Of a DNA stretch of 58,945 nt, positions 34,874 to 43,228 are shown piece after piece. Within the stretch, counting starts at the first letter, position 1; each line of letters opens with the position of its first letter. Below the pieces are notes generated by a model that was given only the letters and a program-made list of their open reading frames with translations, was not told the origin of the DNA and ran no database searches. The DNA is from JAAYZB01 sp035379945 (GTDB taxonomy: Bacteria; Bacillota_I; Bacilli_A; Izemoplasmatales; Hujiaoplasmataceae): NCBI GenBank assembly GCA_035379945.1, contig DAOSWG010000009.1, forward strand, positions 1 to 58,945, read 5' to 3'. The position numbers and the translations under genes are program-made.

Positions 34874-35968
34874 ATGAAGATTATGACGACAAGTCAGGAA
34901 TTGCCTGATGAACTGACCATGATGGCCGTTGTCAAGGACAAACCCGAAAGGGGATTCACTTACACGCAGAAAAAGATTTCCACTAAACTGGGACCGCACG
35001 AAGTACTAATTAAAGTACTGACAACATCATTTTGCGGCACGGACTACCACATTTACGATTGGAATGCCTGGGCGCAAAAACGACTCAAATTACCTTTGAC
35101 TGCTGGACATGAATTCAGTGGTGAAATCATCAAAATCGGAACGGATGTAAAGAGAGTAAAGGTAGGAGACATAGTCAGTGCAGAAACCCACATAATCTGC
35201 GGAGAATGCGAATTCTGCAAACGCGGGGAAGGCCACATATGCAAAAACACGAAAATAATCGGTGTCGATACCGATGGATGTTTTGCCCGTTATGTGAAAA
35301 TTCCGGATGCCAATTGCTTCATTAACGATCCCGGACAGAACATGCTTTTCCTGTCAGTCCAGGAGCCTTTGGGGAATGCAGTTCATACGATCGCTCACTT
35401 TCCGGTCAAGGATAAAACAGTCGCCATCGTCGGTTGCGGACCGATCGGAATCATGGGAGTGGACGTTGCCAAAGCACTCGGAGCGAAATTGGTCATCGCC
35501 ATTGAAATAACTCCATATAGACAAAATCTGGCAAGAAATATCGGAGCCGATTACGTGATCGATCCGACAAAGGAAGATGTTGTATCCAGAGTCATGGAAA
35601 TCACAGATGGTGCCGGAGTGGACGTTGTAGGAGAATTTTCCGGTAGCAGCAAAGCAATCCAGCAGGCATTTAAATACATCAAAAAAGGTGGAGGAATGTC
35701 GATGCTCGGAATCCCGGACGCGGACATTCCGATCGATGTCGCCAATGACATCGTGTTCAAAGGCCTGAATATTTACGGCGTGACCGGAAGACGAATCTAC
35801 GATACCTGGTATCAGGTGAGAGAACTTCTGGACAGCGGAAAGCTTCATCTCGACAAAATCATAACACATCAGTTCCCCTTGAAAGATATCAAAATTGCCG
35901 CCGAGCTGATGGGAGAAAAAAACTGCGGCAAAATCGTAATGTTCCCGGGAGATGAAATAGATGGGTAA
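34874..35968 (+). CDS. tdh: L-threonine 3-dehydrogenase
   Basis: 364 aa zinc-dependent medium-chain dehydrogenase. Catalytic zinc and relay: SFCGTDYHIYDWN and GHEFSGEI; structural zinc cysteines CGECEFCKRGEGHIC; NAD site VGCGPIGIMG. It oxidises threonine to 2-amino-3-ketobutyrate, which the next gene product cleaves. Start 34874 is three bases after AAAAGGAG; ATG 34883 is an alternative. The stop overlaps the start of kbl. Confidence 0.92.
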   Translation: MKIMTTSQELPDELTMMAVVKDKPERGFTYTQKKISTKLGPHEVLIKVLTTSFCGTDYHIYDWNAWAQKRLKLPLTAGHEFSGEIIKIGTDVKRVKVGDIVSAETHIICGECEFCKRGEGHICKNTKIIGVDTDGCFARYVKIPDANCFINDPGQNMLFLSVQEPLGNAVHTIAHFPVKDKTVAIVGCGPIGIMGVDVAKALGAKLVIAIEITPYRQNLARNIGADYVIDPTKEDVVSRVMEITDGAGVDVVGEFSGSSKAIQQAFKYIKKGGGMSMLGIPDADIPIDVANDIVFKGLNIYGVTGRRIYDTWYQVRELLDSGKLHLDKIITHQFPLKDIKIAAELMGEKNCGKIVMFPGDEIDG

Positions 35969-37139
35969 ATTGGATTATATCAACGAACTGGTGGAAGGAC
36001 TGAAAAAGGACGGTGTATACCGGACCCTTCCGATCAATTACGGCCCCTGTGGCAATGTCATCGATTTGAATCATCATCAGGTTGTGAACCTTTCTTCTAA
36101 CAATTATCTAGGCTTGGCGAATGATCCAAGGGTCAAGCAAGCCGCGATCGATGCCGTAAACAAATACGGCGCCGGCACCGGCAGCGTCAGAACGATCGTC
36201 GGCAATCAGGAACCACTAGAAGAACTCGAAAAGCTTCTGGCTGAATTCAAGCACGAGGAAGCCGTCGTGTGCTTCCAATCTGGATTAAACTGCAATATCG
36301 GCGTAATCCAGGCAGTTGCCCAAAAGGGAGACCTCATTATAAGCGACCAGCTGAACCATGCTTCGATTATCGACGGCACCAGACTCTCCAGAGCCGATAA
36401 GGCCGTTTTCAAACATTCCGATATGGAAGACTTGGAAAATGTCATCAAGGAGAACCGTGACAAATACGCTCATATTTTGATCATCACCGACGGTGTCTTC
36501 TCGATGGACGGCGATCTGGCGAAATTACCGCAAATCGTCGAACTGGCGGAAAAATACGACTGCCTAACCTATGTAGACGATGCCCATGGTAGCGGTGTTC
36601 TTGGCAAATCAGGCCGCGGAACCGTCGACCATTACAATCTTAACGGCCGTGTCGATTTCATCATCGGAACTCTGTCCAAAGCAATCGGTGTCATCGGCGG
36701 ATATGTCGCAACGAAACAAGTGGTTCGCGAATGGTTGCTTCACCGGGCGCGTCCTTTGCTTTTCTCGACCGCATTGCCTCCTGCGGCAATCGGAGCGGCG
36801 ATCGAATCCGTCAAACTGCTGATGGAAAGCGAAGAATATACCAACAAACTTTGGGACAATGCCAGATACTTCAAGGAAGGCATGAAGAAACTCGGTTTCG
36901 ACATCGGACACAGCGAAACTCCTATCACGCCTGTCATGGTGGGAGAAGAAGCCAAAACGATGGAATTCTCACGCGAATTGTTAAAAGAAGGCGTCTTTGT
37001 TTCCGGCATCGTCTTCCCGACCGTTCCGAAAGGAACCGGAAGACTAAGGGTCATGATTTCGGCCATGCATGAGAAAAAAGATCTTGACTTCGCATTGAAG
37101 GCATTCGAGAAAACCGGCAAGAAACTGGGAATCATCTGA
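35961..37139 (+). CDS. kbl: Glycine C-acetyltransferase (2-amino-3-ketobutyrate CoA ligase)
   Basis: 392 aa, normal for the alpha-oxoamine synthase family. VNLSSNNYLGLANDP at the N-terminus, DDAHGSGVLGKSGRGT and the PLP-lysine segment GTLSKAIGVIGGYVA are diagnostic. It converts aminoketobutyrate and CoA to glycine and acetyl-CoA. It overlaps tdh by eight bases; together they ferment threonine to glycine, acetyl-CoA and NADH. Confidence 0.93.
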   Translation: MGKLDYINELVEGLKKDGVYRTLPINYGPCGNVIDLNHHQVVNLSSNNYLGLANDPRVKQAAIDAVNKYGAGTGSVRTIVGNQEPLEELEKLLAEFKHEEAVVCFQSGLNCNIGVIQAVAQKGDLIISDQLNHASIIDGTRLSRADKAVFKHSDMEDLENVIKENRDKYAHILIITDGVFSMDGDLAKLPQIVELAEKYDCLTYVDDAHGSGVLGKSGRGTVDHYNLNGRVDFIIGTLSKAIGVIGGYVATKQVVREWLLHRARPLLFSTALPPAAIGAAIESVKLLMESEEYTNKLWDNARYFKEGMKKLGFDIGHSETPITPVMVGEEAKTMEFSRELLKEGVFVSGIVFPTVPKGTGRLRVMISAMHEKKDLDFALKAFEKTGKKLGII

Positions 37140-37158
37140 ACTTGCTCTTAAGCAAACG

Positions 37159-37190
37159 ATACGGGAAGATTTTTCTTCCCGTATTTATAT
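37159..37190 (+). terminator. Intrinsic terminator of tdh-kbl
   Basis: ATACGGGAAG and CTTCCCGTAT around a T-rich loop, followed by a T-rich tail. Confidence 0.8.
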
Positions 37191-37267
37191 TATAAAATAG
37201 AAAAAATCAAAAAAACTGTGATATACTATCAACAGAATGCGTGATCTGACAAAAGGAAGAAAAGAAA

Positions 37268-38122
37268 ATGAACCTGGAAGAAGCAAAGAGACTCAAGGCA
37301 CATTACGAGAAATTGGCGATAGCCGGATACATCATCGGCGGGGTGGGATTCATCCTTTATCTTCCGATCGGCGCTTTAGGCGGAATCGGAGCGGCGTTAC
37401 TGATGATGGGCTTTTTTGCTGGCGGTTTCCTTTTGGCCGGAACCGCGCATGCCAGATTTAAAAAAATCAGCTCCTCGTTCAAGGAAAAGTACATGCCGTC
37501 GTTAATCGAAAAAGTATTGCCGGGCACCCAGTATTATCCGGAGAGCGGCTTTGCCTGGGAAGACGTGGCATCCATGCGTTTCCTAAAAAAATCTGATCGC
37601 TATCATTCGGAGGATTATCTGATCGGAACATATAAGAATATCAGATTCGAATCAGCCGATTGCAAACTTCAGGATGTCCATTCGAACGGTAAGACAACCA
37701 CTGTCGTCACGGTATTTCTCGGACGTGTGTATAGATATGAATTCCCGAAAAACTTCCCGACGGAATTATTATTGATCCAACCTGGATTAGGTAAGAAATG
37801 GGGATTCGGCAGTTATGAAACGATCAAGACCGAATCAATCGATTTTAACAAGGAATTTCTGACCTTTGCCAGAGACGAACTGAAAGCATTCGAGATGCTT
37901 TTGCCCCAGTTCATGGAAAAGTTGTTGGAACTCGACCGGAAATACAACGACAAAATTGCCGTGTCCTTTGTGGGAAACACTTTGAATGTCGCCATAAACA
38001 ACAATATAGATACCCTGGAAATCAGATTGTTCCATCCGCTTGACGAAACGGTGTTCAACGAGTTCGAGTCGGAAATCGGCGATGTGAAAAGTTTACTGGA
38101 CAGTTTGTATGGGGACAAATGA
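37268..38122 (+). CDS. DUF3137-family membrane protein
   Basis: 284 aa. Two adjacent membrane segments near residues 18-58, then a soluble beta-rich domain typical of DUF3137 (FRGRVYRYEFPK-like, here FLGRVYRYEFPKNF; later FHPLDETVFNEFE). AAAGGAAG precedes ATG 37268. First of four overlapping genes; function unknown. Confidence 0.75.
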   Translation: MNLEEAKRLKAHYEKLAIAGYIIGGVGFILYLPIGALGGIGAALLMMGFFAGGFLLAGTAHARFKKISSSFKEKYMPSLIEKVLPGTQYYPESGFAWEDVASMRFLKKSDRYHSEDYLIGTYKNIRFESADCKLQDVHSNGKTTTVVTVFLGRVYRYEFPKNFPTELLLIQPGLGKKWGFGSYETIKTESIDFNKEFLTFARDELKAFEMLLPQFMEKLLELDRKYNDKIAVSFVGNTLNVAINNNIDTLEIRLFHPLDETVFNEFESEIGDVKSLLDSLYGDK

Positions 38123-38652
38123 TGAATGCTCCTGTTTTGCTTGACAAAGTGCAATACAAAGGCTATTCCGTTTTGCATGAATACGTGACGGAGTCTTACT
38201 TCAGGATTGCGGGAAACCAGGACGGAACGGTATTTTCCCTCGAAAGGGAAGCAATGTCCGGACCGGTTAGGAAGCAATTCGAAATGACTCTTTACCAGGA
38301 TTATGTTCCAAATGCCAGAGCGTATGGAATATTCGAAGAAGGCATACTGGTAGCTTTTATCGAACTGGATCATGAAACCTGGAATAATCGTCTCCGGGTC
38401 ACTGAATTATATGTGATTGAAGCGCTGAGAAGACAGGGTATCGGAACAAACCTGATCGCATTTGCCATAACGGAAGCGAAAAGGCTGAATGCGAGAATGC
38501 TCATTCTCGAAACCCAGACGCTTAACGCCAACGCTGTTTCGTTTTATCTGAAGACCGGCTTTTTCCTTTGCGGATTCGATCTTTATTCATATTCCGACAA
38601 AGATCCGTCAAATCATGAAGTAAGATTGGAAATGGGGATGATGATCAGGTGA
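38119..38652 (+). CDS. GNAT-family N-acetyltransferase
   Basis: 177 aa. The acetyl-CoA loop is LRRQGIGTNLIAFA (Q/RxxGxG/A) after the beta-4 strand VTELYVIEAL, followed by NANAVSFYLKTGFFLCGF. It starts in an ATGA overlap with the DUF3137 gene. The acceptor is unknown. Confidence 0.85.
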   Translation: MMNAPVLLDKVQYKGYSVLHEYVTESYFRIAGNQDGTVFSLEREAMSGPVRKQFEMTLYQDYVPNARAYGIFEEGILVAFIELDHETWNNRLRVTELYVIEALRRQGIGTNLIAFAITEAKRLNARMLILETQTLNANAVSFYLKTGFFLCGFDLYSYSDKDPSNHEVRLEMGMMIR

Positions 38653-39308
38653 TGAGAATACTGGAAAACAAGCGTTTTATTCTTATTTTTCGTATCGTGT
38701 TTTTAATTGGCATTCTGGCAGGCTTAGTGATTATGATAATCAAAAGGGAATATCCTTGGCAGATGTTCAATTACTTTTCTTTACTTAGCAATATTGCTGT
38801 ACTCGCAATGATATTGATTCTTGTAATAAACAGAAAAAAAGCGGGAAAATGGCTGATTGTGGCCAAACAAACCGTGACAGTGATGATATTGGTGACATCC
38901 ATTCTTTTCTTTCTCACTTTATTGCATTATACTGCATCCGCGTTCTTCGGAATGATTACGACATGGGAATATTTCTTTATCTATATATTTACGCCAGTGA
39001 TGATGCTGATCGATTTTATTCTTTTCGACAGGGTAGAAAAACTAATTTTGAGAGATTCTCTTTGGAGCCTTTCCGCGTGTCTTCTCTATTTTTCCTTTGC
39101 CGAAATATTCGCTGTGTTGGACGGTGTTATAACTTACGGGATATACTATTCGTTTACTCTATTCGATTTATCATATTTTATACGGGGCGGAGCTGTTATC
39201 CAGTGGATTTGCATTGCCGGAATCATTGCCGGAGTATTTGTGCTTTCTTTCGGAATGGATTCTCTCCATAATTTCCTGCAACAGAAAAAAAAGGAGGAAG
39301 TAGTATGA
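38652..39308 (+). CDS. Pr6Pr-like six-TM membrane protein
   Basis: 218 aa from ATG 38652, overlapping the previous stop (TGATG). Six membrane segments with YFSLLSNI and HYTASAFFG marks of the Pr6Pr/FAR-17a-like group. Function unknown. Confidence 0.7.
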   Translation: MRILENKRFILIFRIVFLIGILAGLVIMIIKREYPWQMFNYFSLLSNIAVLAMILILVINRKKAGKWLIVAKQTVTVMILVTSILFFLTLLHYTASAFFGMITTWEYFFIYIFTPVMMLIDFILFDRVEKLILRDSLWSLSACLLYFSFAEIFAVLDGVITYGIYYSFTLFDLSYFIRGGAVIQWICIAGIIAGVFVLSFGMDSLHNFLQQKKKEEVV

Positions 39309-39595
39309 TCAAACATAACAGACTGACTTCTATCATCTATATAGGACTTGTCGCAGTGATCGATATTGTCTTCGCATTCTTTCTTCCCGCGGAAATGGTT
39401 GTTCAATTACATGCGGACGGCTCACCCGGTACTGTGCTTCCGACATGGGCTGCACTCGGTCTCGTGTTCGTGATCGCATTGGCGGTAGCTTACCAGATGT
39501 ACAGAAAACAAAAATACGAGGAGATCCGTTACTGGTTTTACACCTCGATCGTTGTTTTCGTATTGAATGTCATTCTGATAGTATTCAATCTGTAG
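39305..39595 (+). CDS. Small DUF1648-like membrane protein
   Basis: 96 aa, ATGA overlap with the previous gene. Three hydrophobic segments; FLPAEMVVQLHADGSPGTVLPTW resembles the DUF1648 motif found in small membrane proteins of Bacillota. Last gene of the four-gene unit. Confidence 0.68.
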   Translation: MIKHNRLTSIIYIGLVAVIDIVFAFFLPAEMVVQLHADGSPGTVLPTWAALGLVFVIALAVAYQMYRKQKYEEIRYWFYTSIVVFVLNVILIVFNL

Positions 39596-39607
39596 ATTCG
39601 GTTACGA

Positions 39608-39662
39608 ATACAAAAAAAACAGCCATTTGGCTGTTTTTATTTATGCAGGATCAGAATCATTT
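39608..39662 (+). repeat. 55-bp duplicate left of scaffold gap
   Basis: Identical to 39763-39817. Unmerged contig overlap. Confidence 0.95.
39615..39640 (+). terminator. Terminator (duplicated by the false gap)
   Basis: AAAAACAGCC-ATTT-GGCTGTTTTT. The second copy at 39770-39793 is the same physical hairpin; it terminates the four-gene unit and agmatinase from opposite sides. Confidence 0.85.
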
Positions 39663-39762
39663 NNNNNNNNNNNNNNNNNNNNNNNNNNNNNNNNNNNNNN
39701 NNNNNNNNNNNNNNNNNNNNNNNNNNNNNNNNNNNNNNNNNNNNNNNNNNNNNNNNNNNNNN
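39663..39762. other. Spurious scaffold gap (100 N)
   Basis: Both flanks carry the same 55 bases, so nothing is missing here. Confidence 0.93.
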
Positions 39763-39817
39763 ATACAAAAAAAACAGCCATTTGGCTGTTTTTATTTATG
39801 CAGGATCAGAATCATTT
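39763..39817 (+). repeat. 55-bp duplicate right of scaffold gap
   Basis: Second copy of 39608-39662. It contains the last codons and stop of agmatinase. Confidence 0.95.
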
Positions 39818-40652
39818 CCCTGAGGGCTTTGGCGGCTGCGGCATTGGATGCGCCTGACGGATCAAGATAGGGAGAAAGTTCCACAATGTCGGCTCCAACG
39901 ACATTTTCCAGTTTGGCAAAGACATCGAAGGCTCCAAGAAGTTCCTTGAACGTGATGCCGCCGGGTTCGGGAGTGCCGGTACCCGGAAAGACCGACGGAT
40001 CGAGTATATCCAGATCGATCGAGATATACACCGGGGCGTTTTTGATTATTTCAGGTAAATTTTCAATTCCGTCGAGATCGTATTTTTGTTGGAAAACATG
40101 ACCGCTTTTCGCAAATAGGAATTCGTCTCTGTCTCCGCTTCTGATGCCGTATTGATAGATGCGGCCATCGCCCAGAAGGTCGTGGCAGCGTCTGATGACG
40201 GTTGCGTGGGAAAACTTCATGCCGAAGAACTCTTCGCGTAGATCCGTGTGGGCATCAAGATGAATCAGAAACAGATCCGGATATTTTTCATGGTAGGCTT
40301 TTACCACCGGATATGTCACCAGATGTTCTCCGCCCACCATCATGGTTTTCTTGCCGTCTTTGATTATTTGGCTGGAAACGTCATAGATTTCTCCGAGGGC
40401 GCCTTCCACATCTCCGATCGGCAGATCGAGATCACCAATATCGCATGTATTGTAGTCTTTCAGGCTTTTGTCGCAATACGGACTGTACCACTCGACTCCG
40501 ATGGAATCGACTCTTATAACATTACCGGCGAACCTTGTGCCCGGACGGAAAGAAGTGGTCGCATCCATGGGCGCGCTGAAAAGAACGACATCAGATTCCT
40601 CGTATTTCGATTTGCAACTTTGAAACGAAAGATCAACTTTTTCAAAAATCAT
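39792..40652 (-). CDS. speB: Agmatinase
   Basis: 286 aa from ATG 40652, eight bases after GGGAAGG. Ureohydrolase manganese motifs: GGEHLVT, LDAHTDLR and SIDLDILDPSVFPGTGTPEPGG. The start lies inside the end of the decarboxylase gene (11-base overlap). It hydrolyses agmatine to putrescine and urea, supplying the speE reaction encoded at 7930. Confidence 0.92.
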   Translation of the reverse strand: MIFEKVDLSFQSCKSKYEESDVVLFSAPMDATTSFRPGTRFAGNVIRVDSIGVEWYSPYCDKSLKDYNTCDIGDLDLPIGDVEGALGEIYDVSSQIIKDGKKTMMVGGEHLVTYPVVKAYHEKYPDLFLIHLDAHTDLREEFFGMKFSHATVIRRCHDLLGDGRIYQYGIRSGDRDEFLFAKSGHVFQQKYDLDGIENLPEIIKNAPVYISIDLDILDPSVFPGTGTPEPGGITFKELLGAFDVFAKLENVVGADIVELSPYLDPSGASNAAAAKALREMILILHK

Positions 40653-42135
40653 CGTCGTCACCTTCCCATTTTATCCAATGTTCCTTGTCGATGATCCGGA
40701 CCTGACCGTTGTCTAGTTCGCTATGGATCACCGATCCTTTTTTCAAATAGAATTCGATATCGTCGATCACATCCTGGGTAATGACTTCCCCCGGAATCAA
40801 AAGCGGGATACCCGGAGGATAAATCATGATGGATTCGGCACTGATTTCATCGTAGGCTTCCGCCAATGGGACCTCCAGTTTCGGAGCGTGATAGGCATCG
40901 CGCGGACGGACGTATGTTTCCGGAAACTGATAGGAAAATTTAATTTTAGGCAGCCGGTTTCTGATTTTATAATACCGGCGGGATAAATCCTTGAATGCAA
41001 AGAAAAGATTTTCGAGATCATCCTGGGTGTTTCCGATAGTCAGAACAGCCAAAACGATATGTGATTCCGCCAGTTCCAGCTGGATGTTGTAGTTTTTACG
41101 CATTTTCTGGTAGACTTCGAATCCGGAAAGACCTAGATCAGATACTTTGACAACAATTTTTGTGAGATCGAAATCAAAGCCGTTTCTTTCGGTGATGTAA
41201 TCGCGGTCTACCACTTTGATTCCCGGGACTGTCCGCAGATTGTCACGAAGTTTTTCAGCGGCGGCAATAAGCTTGGCTATTCGGTCCTTTCCCTCGAAAT
41301 AAAGGGTTTTGCGGGATGAATCAAGACTTGCGATCAATAGCGAACTTGGCGATGTGCTTTGCAGCATGTTCAATGTCGCTTCCAATCTGATGTGGTCGAT
41401 CCGGCCGCCTTTGGTAAGAAGAACCGAACTCTGCGTAAGGGACCCGCAAGTTTTGTGAAAAGAAGAAGCGCTGATGTCGACGCCGGCATCCATGGCACTT
41501 ATGGGAAGAAGATCGGAGAAATAAAACTGGGTTCCGTGCGCTTCATCCGCCAACACGACTATATCGTGTTCGTGGGCAAGCGCAGTGATCTTTTCAATTT
41601 CCGATACTACTCCGAAATAAGTGGGATTTATAATGAAAAGCGCTTTGGCGTCCGGATGTTGTTCAATAGCTTCCTGATAGGTTTCCAGGCTGACACCGTT
41701 TGCGATTCCGAGTTCGGAATCGATATCCGGTTTGACGAATATCGGCATGGCTCCGCTTAGAATAAGAGCGTTGATGACGGATTTGTGGACGTTGCGCGGA
41801 AGAATTATTTTATCGTTGGCACGGCATATCGCCATGATCATCGACAAAATGCCGACAGTGGTTCCGTTGACCAGAAAATAGCATTTGTCCGCATGACAGG
41901 CTTCAGCCATGAGTTTCTCGGCTTCCCTGATGACTCCGGTCGGTTTTCCTAAAGTGTCAAGTCCGATCGGGGCGTTCGAATCAAGGGCATATGTGTTTAT
42001 ACCGGTAAAATCCATCAAGTCGGTTTTTATTTTGCCAAGTTTGTGGCCGGGTACGTCGAATGAGGATACGTTCTTCATGGCGTACTCTTCAAGTTTGGTT
42101 ACAAAAGGTGTTTTTTTCTGTCTGTCTTCCTTCAC
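40642..42135 (-). CDS. speA: Arginine decarboxylase (Orn/Lys/Arg decarboxylase family)
   Basis: 497 aa, the PLP fold-I type of Gram-positive SpeA. FDVPGHKLG at the N-terminus, VNGTTVGILSMIMA, ADEAHGTQFYFS and the PLP lysine in SSFHKTCGSLTQSS; the C-terminal IYPPGIPLLIPGE is typical. Arginine is the likely substrate because agmatinase is coupled downstream. GTG 42135 is the only start available before a stop codon in frame. Confidence 0.9.
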   Translation of the reverse strand: MKEDRQKKTPFVTKLEEYAMKNVSSFDVPGHKLGKIKTDLMDFTGINTYALDSNAPIGLDTLGKPTGVIREAEKLMAEACHADKCYFLVNGTTVGILSMIMAICRANDKIILPRNVHKSVINALILSGAMPIFVKPDIDSELGIANGVSLETYQEAIEQHPDAKALFIINPTYFGVVSEIEKITALAHEHDIVVLADEAHGTQFYFSDLLPISAMDAGVDISASSFHKTCGSLTQSSVLLTKGGRIDHIRLEATLNMLQSTSPSSLLIASLDSSRKTLYFEGKDRIAKLIAAAEKLRDNLRTVPGIKVVDRDYITERNGFDFDLTKIVVKVSDLGLSGFEVYQKMRKNYNIQLELAESHIVLAVLTIGNTQDDLENLFFAFKDLSRRYYKIRNRLPKIKFSYQFPETYVRPRDAYHAPKLEVPLAEAYDEISAESIMIYPPGIPLLIPGEVITQDVIDDIEFYLKKGSVIHSELDNGQVRIIDKEHWIKWEGDDDDF

Positions 42136-42291
42136 AATTCGTTATGACCGCCTTCCGTAGCAAGTATCAAAATGCATAATGAATAATAACATATATCTAA
42201 CAAATACAAAAGTATAATATTTGGATTTTCGGAAGAATTTTTTCCTTTTCTTTTTCATAGATTATGATATAATAACTAATGCGGTATCTAT

Positions 42292-42375
42292 GCGGTTGTG
42301 GCGGAACTGGCAGACGCGCTATCTTCAGGCGGTAGTGTCAACGACGTGTGGGTTCGAATCCCATCAACCGCACCA
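42292..42375 (+). tRNA. tRNA-Leu (CAG)
   Basis: 84 nt with encoded CCA. Acceptor GCGGTTG/CAACCGC, anticodon stem CTATC/GGTAG with loop TTCAGGC (anticodon CAG), long variable arm, T-arm GTGGGTTCGAATCCCAT. TATAAT at 42267-42272. Confidence 0.95.
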
Positions 42376-42382
42376 GACCGAT

Positions 42383-42457
42383 TGGGCTATAGCCAAGTGG
42401 TTAAGGCATCGGACTCTGACTCCGAGACCGAGAGTTCGAATCTCTCTAGCCCTGCCA
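42383..42457 (+). tRNA. tRNA-Gln (CTG)
   Basis: 75 nt with CCA. Anticodon stem TCGGA/TCCGA with loop CTCTGAC (anticodon CTG). Acceptor pairs GGGCTA/TAGCCC at positions 2-7, discriminator G73; positions 1 and 72 are both T. Seven bases after tRNA-Leu, so they share a transcript. Confidence 0.92.
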
Positions 42458-42467
42458 GCTAAAATCA

Positions 42468-42504
42468 AGACGGAAAAAGCAAATGGCTTTTCCGTCTTTT
42501 TTTT
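42468..42504 (+). terminator. Terminator of the tRNA-Leu/tRNA-Gln unit
   Basis: AAGACGGAAAA...TTTTCCGTCTT with a small apical AGC/GCT helix, then eight T's. Confidence 0.87.
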
Positions 42505-42527
42505 ATCTTATAATTATGTTTTTATAG

Positions 42528-42583
42528 GAAAAGCGAAGAAAATCCTGCCATATCGATGGGGGCAAGACATTTCTTCGCTTTTC
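42528..42583 (+). ncRNA. Possible structured RNA (14-bp hairpin)
   Basis: GAAAAGCGAAGAAA (42528-42541) is perfectly complementary to TTTCTTCGCTTTTC (42570-42583), with a 28-base loop that has an internal TGCC/GGCA. A TATAAT sits at 42509-42514, but no convincing -35. There is no T-run after the stem, so it is not a terminator. It may be a small RNA, a processing site or a DNA element. Confidence 0.35.
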
Positions 42584-42624
42584 AGGGAAAACAGTTATCG
42601 GAGAATAAAAGGGTGCAAATATAG

Positions 42625-42653
42625 TGTTTTTGGAAAATGATTCGTGTTATAAT
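42625..42653 (+). promoter_or_regulatory. Extended -10 promoter opposing the peptide operon
   Basis: TGTTTT (42625-42630), 17-nt spacer, and TGT-TATAAT (extended -10, 42645-42653). It points into the 3' end of the minus-strand operon, so its transcript would be antisense to 42719-42994. It lacks the 26-bp activator element found at the two related promoters. Confidence 0.4.
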
Positions 42654-42718
42654 GTTTCTTGAGGAAAATGTTAGTAGATTATGTCAGAAGGACCGGCAAC
42701 TCAAAACCGGAAATCAAC

Positions 42719-42994
42719 TTATGCCTGCAAAGACTGTCTGTATTCCAACAAGATTCCATACGCTTTTCTGTGCATGCTCTTGTTGAAAACATATTCATCG
42801 CTGTTGATCTTGTCGATTTCATCGCTATACCAGTCAATCACCTTGTCAAGCACGATTTTGGTGGTGTCGACATCGTTATGGCGTATAGCCTTCTTCAATT
42901 CCGTTGTATAGCCTACCATGAACGGATTTCTAGTATAGGTGTGTATCGTTCCGATTATTCCACCTAGTTCAACCATGAATTCTTGTCTCTGCAT
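42719..42994 (-). CDS. 91-aa protein downstream of the peptide gene
   Basis: 91 aa, soluble, helical and acidic/aromatic (VIDWYSDEIDKINSDEYVFNK); no signal peptide and no recognised family. It follows the 52-aa peptide gene by 50 nt on the same strand, with AAAGGACGG upstream of ATG 42994, so it is probably co-transcribed from the element-bearing promoter at 43229-43283. It could be a processing, immunity or effector partner, but nothing in the sequence says which. Confidence 0.6.
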   Translation of the reverse strand: MQRQEFMVELGGIIGTIHTYTRNPFMVGYTTELKKAIRHNDVDTTKIVLDKVIDWYSDEIDKINSDEYVFNKSMHRKAYGILLEYRQSLQA

Positions 42995-43044
42995 ACTTTT
43001 TTACCGTCCTTTGCTAGATTTCGATGATCTTCGCTAATGAATAA

Positions 43045-43203
43045 TTAGCGAGCGATGTATTCGGGTTCGCCGGAATCTTCGAAGTCAACCAAGACGATCT
43101 GATTGTTATCTACATGTGCTTTTTGAACCATATAGGCTTTTCCCAAGCCGATGAATGCCATTACCACGAGAGCTGCTAAAAAGATTCTAACCAAGTTTTT
43201 CAT
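43045..43203 (-). CDS. 52-aa peptide with N-terminal export signal (candidate signalling peptide)
   Basis: 52 codons. ATG 43203 lies seven bases after GGGAGG. The product has a basic start (MKNLVR), a hydrophobic core (IFLAALVVMAFIGLG), and a polar acidic tail ending in EDSGEPEYIAR. Length and layout resemble PapR, NprX and Phr precursors, which are exported and cut to short C-terminal pheromones. It is divergent from an HTH-TPR regulator of the RRNPP type and is driven by an activator-like promoter. A pheromone role is inference; a small membrane protein is the alternative. Confidence 0.65.
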   Translation of the reverse strand: MKNLVRIFLAALVVMAFIGLGKAYMVQKAHVDNNQIVLVDFEDSGEPEYIAR

Positions 43204-43228
43204 AATTAATACCTCCCTTTTCGCTTAT

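Noticed and set aside
42659..42967. Plus-strand 100-codon frame with a GAGG site opposite the 91-aa gene
   Set aside because: The minus-strand product looks more protein-like and sits in an operon; the plus frame has low-complexity hydrophobic composition and no partner.
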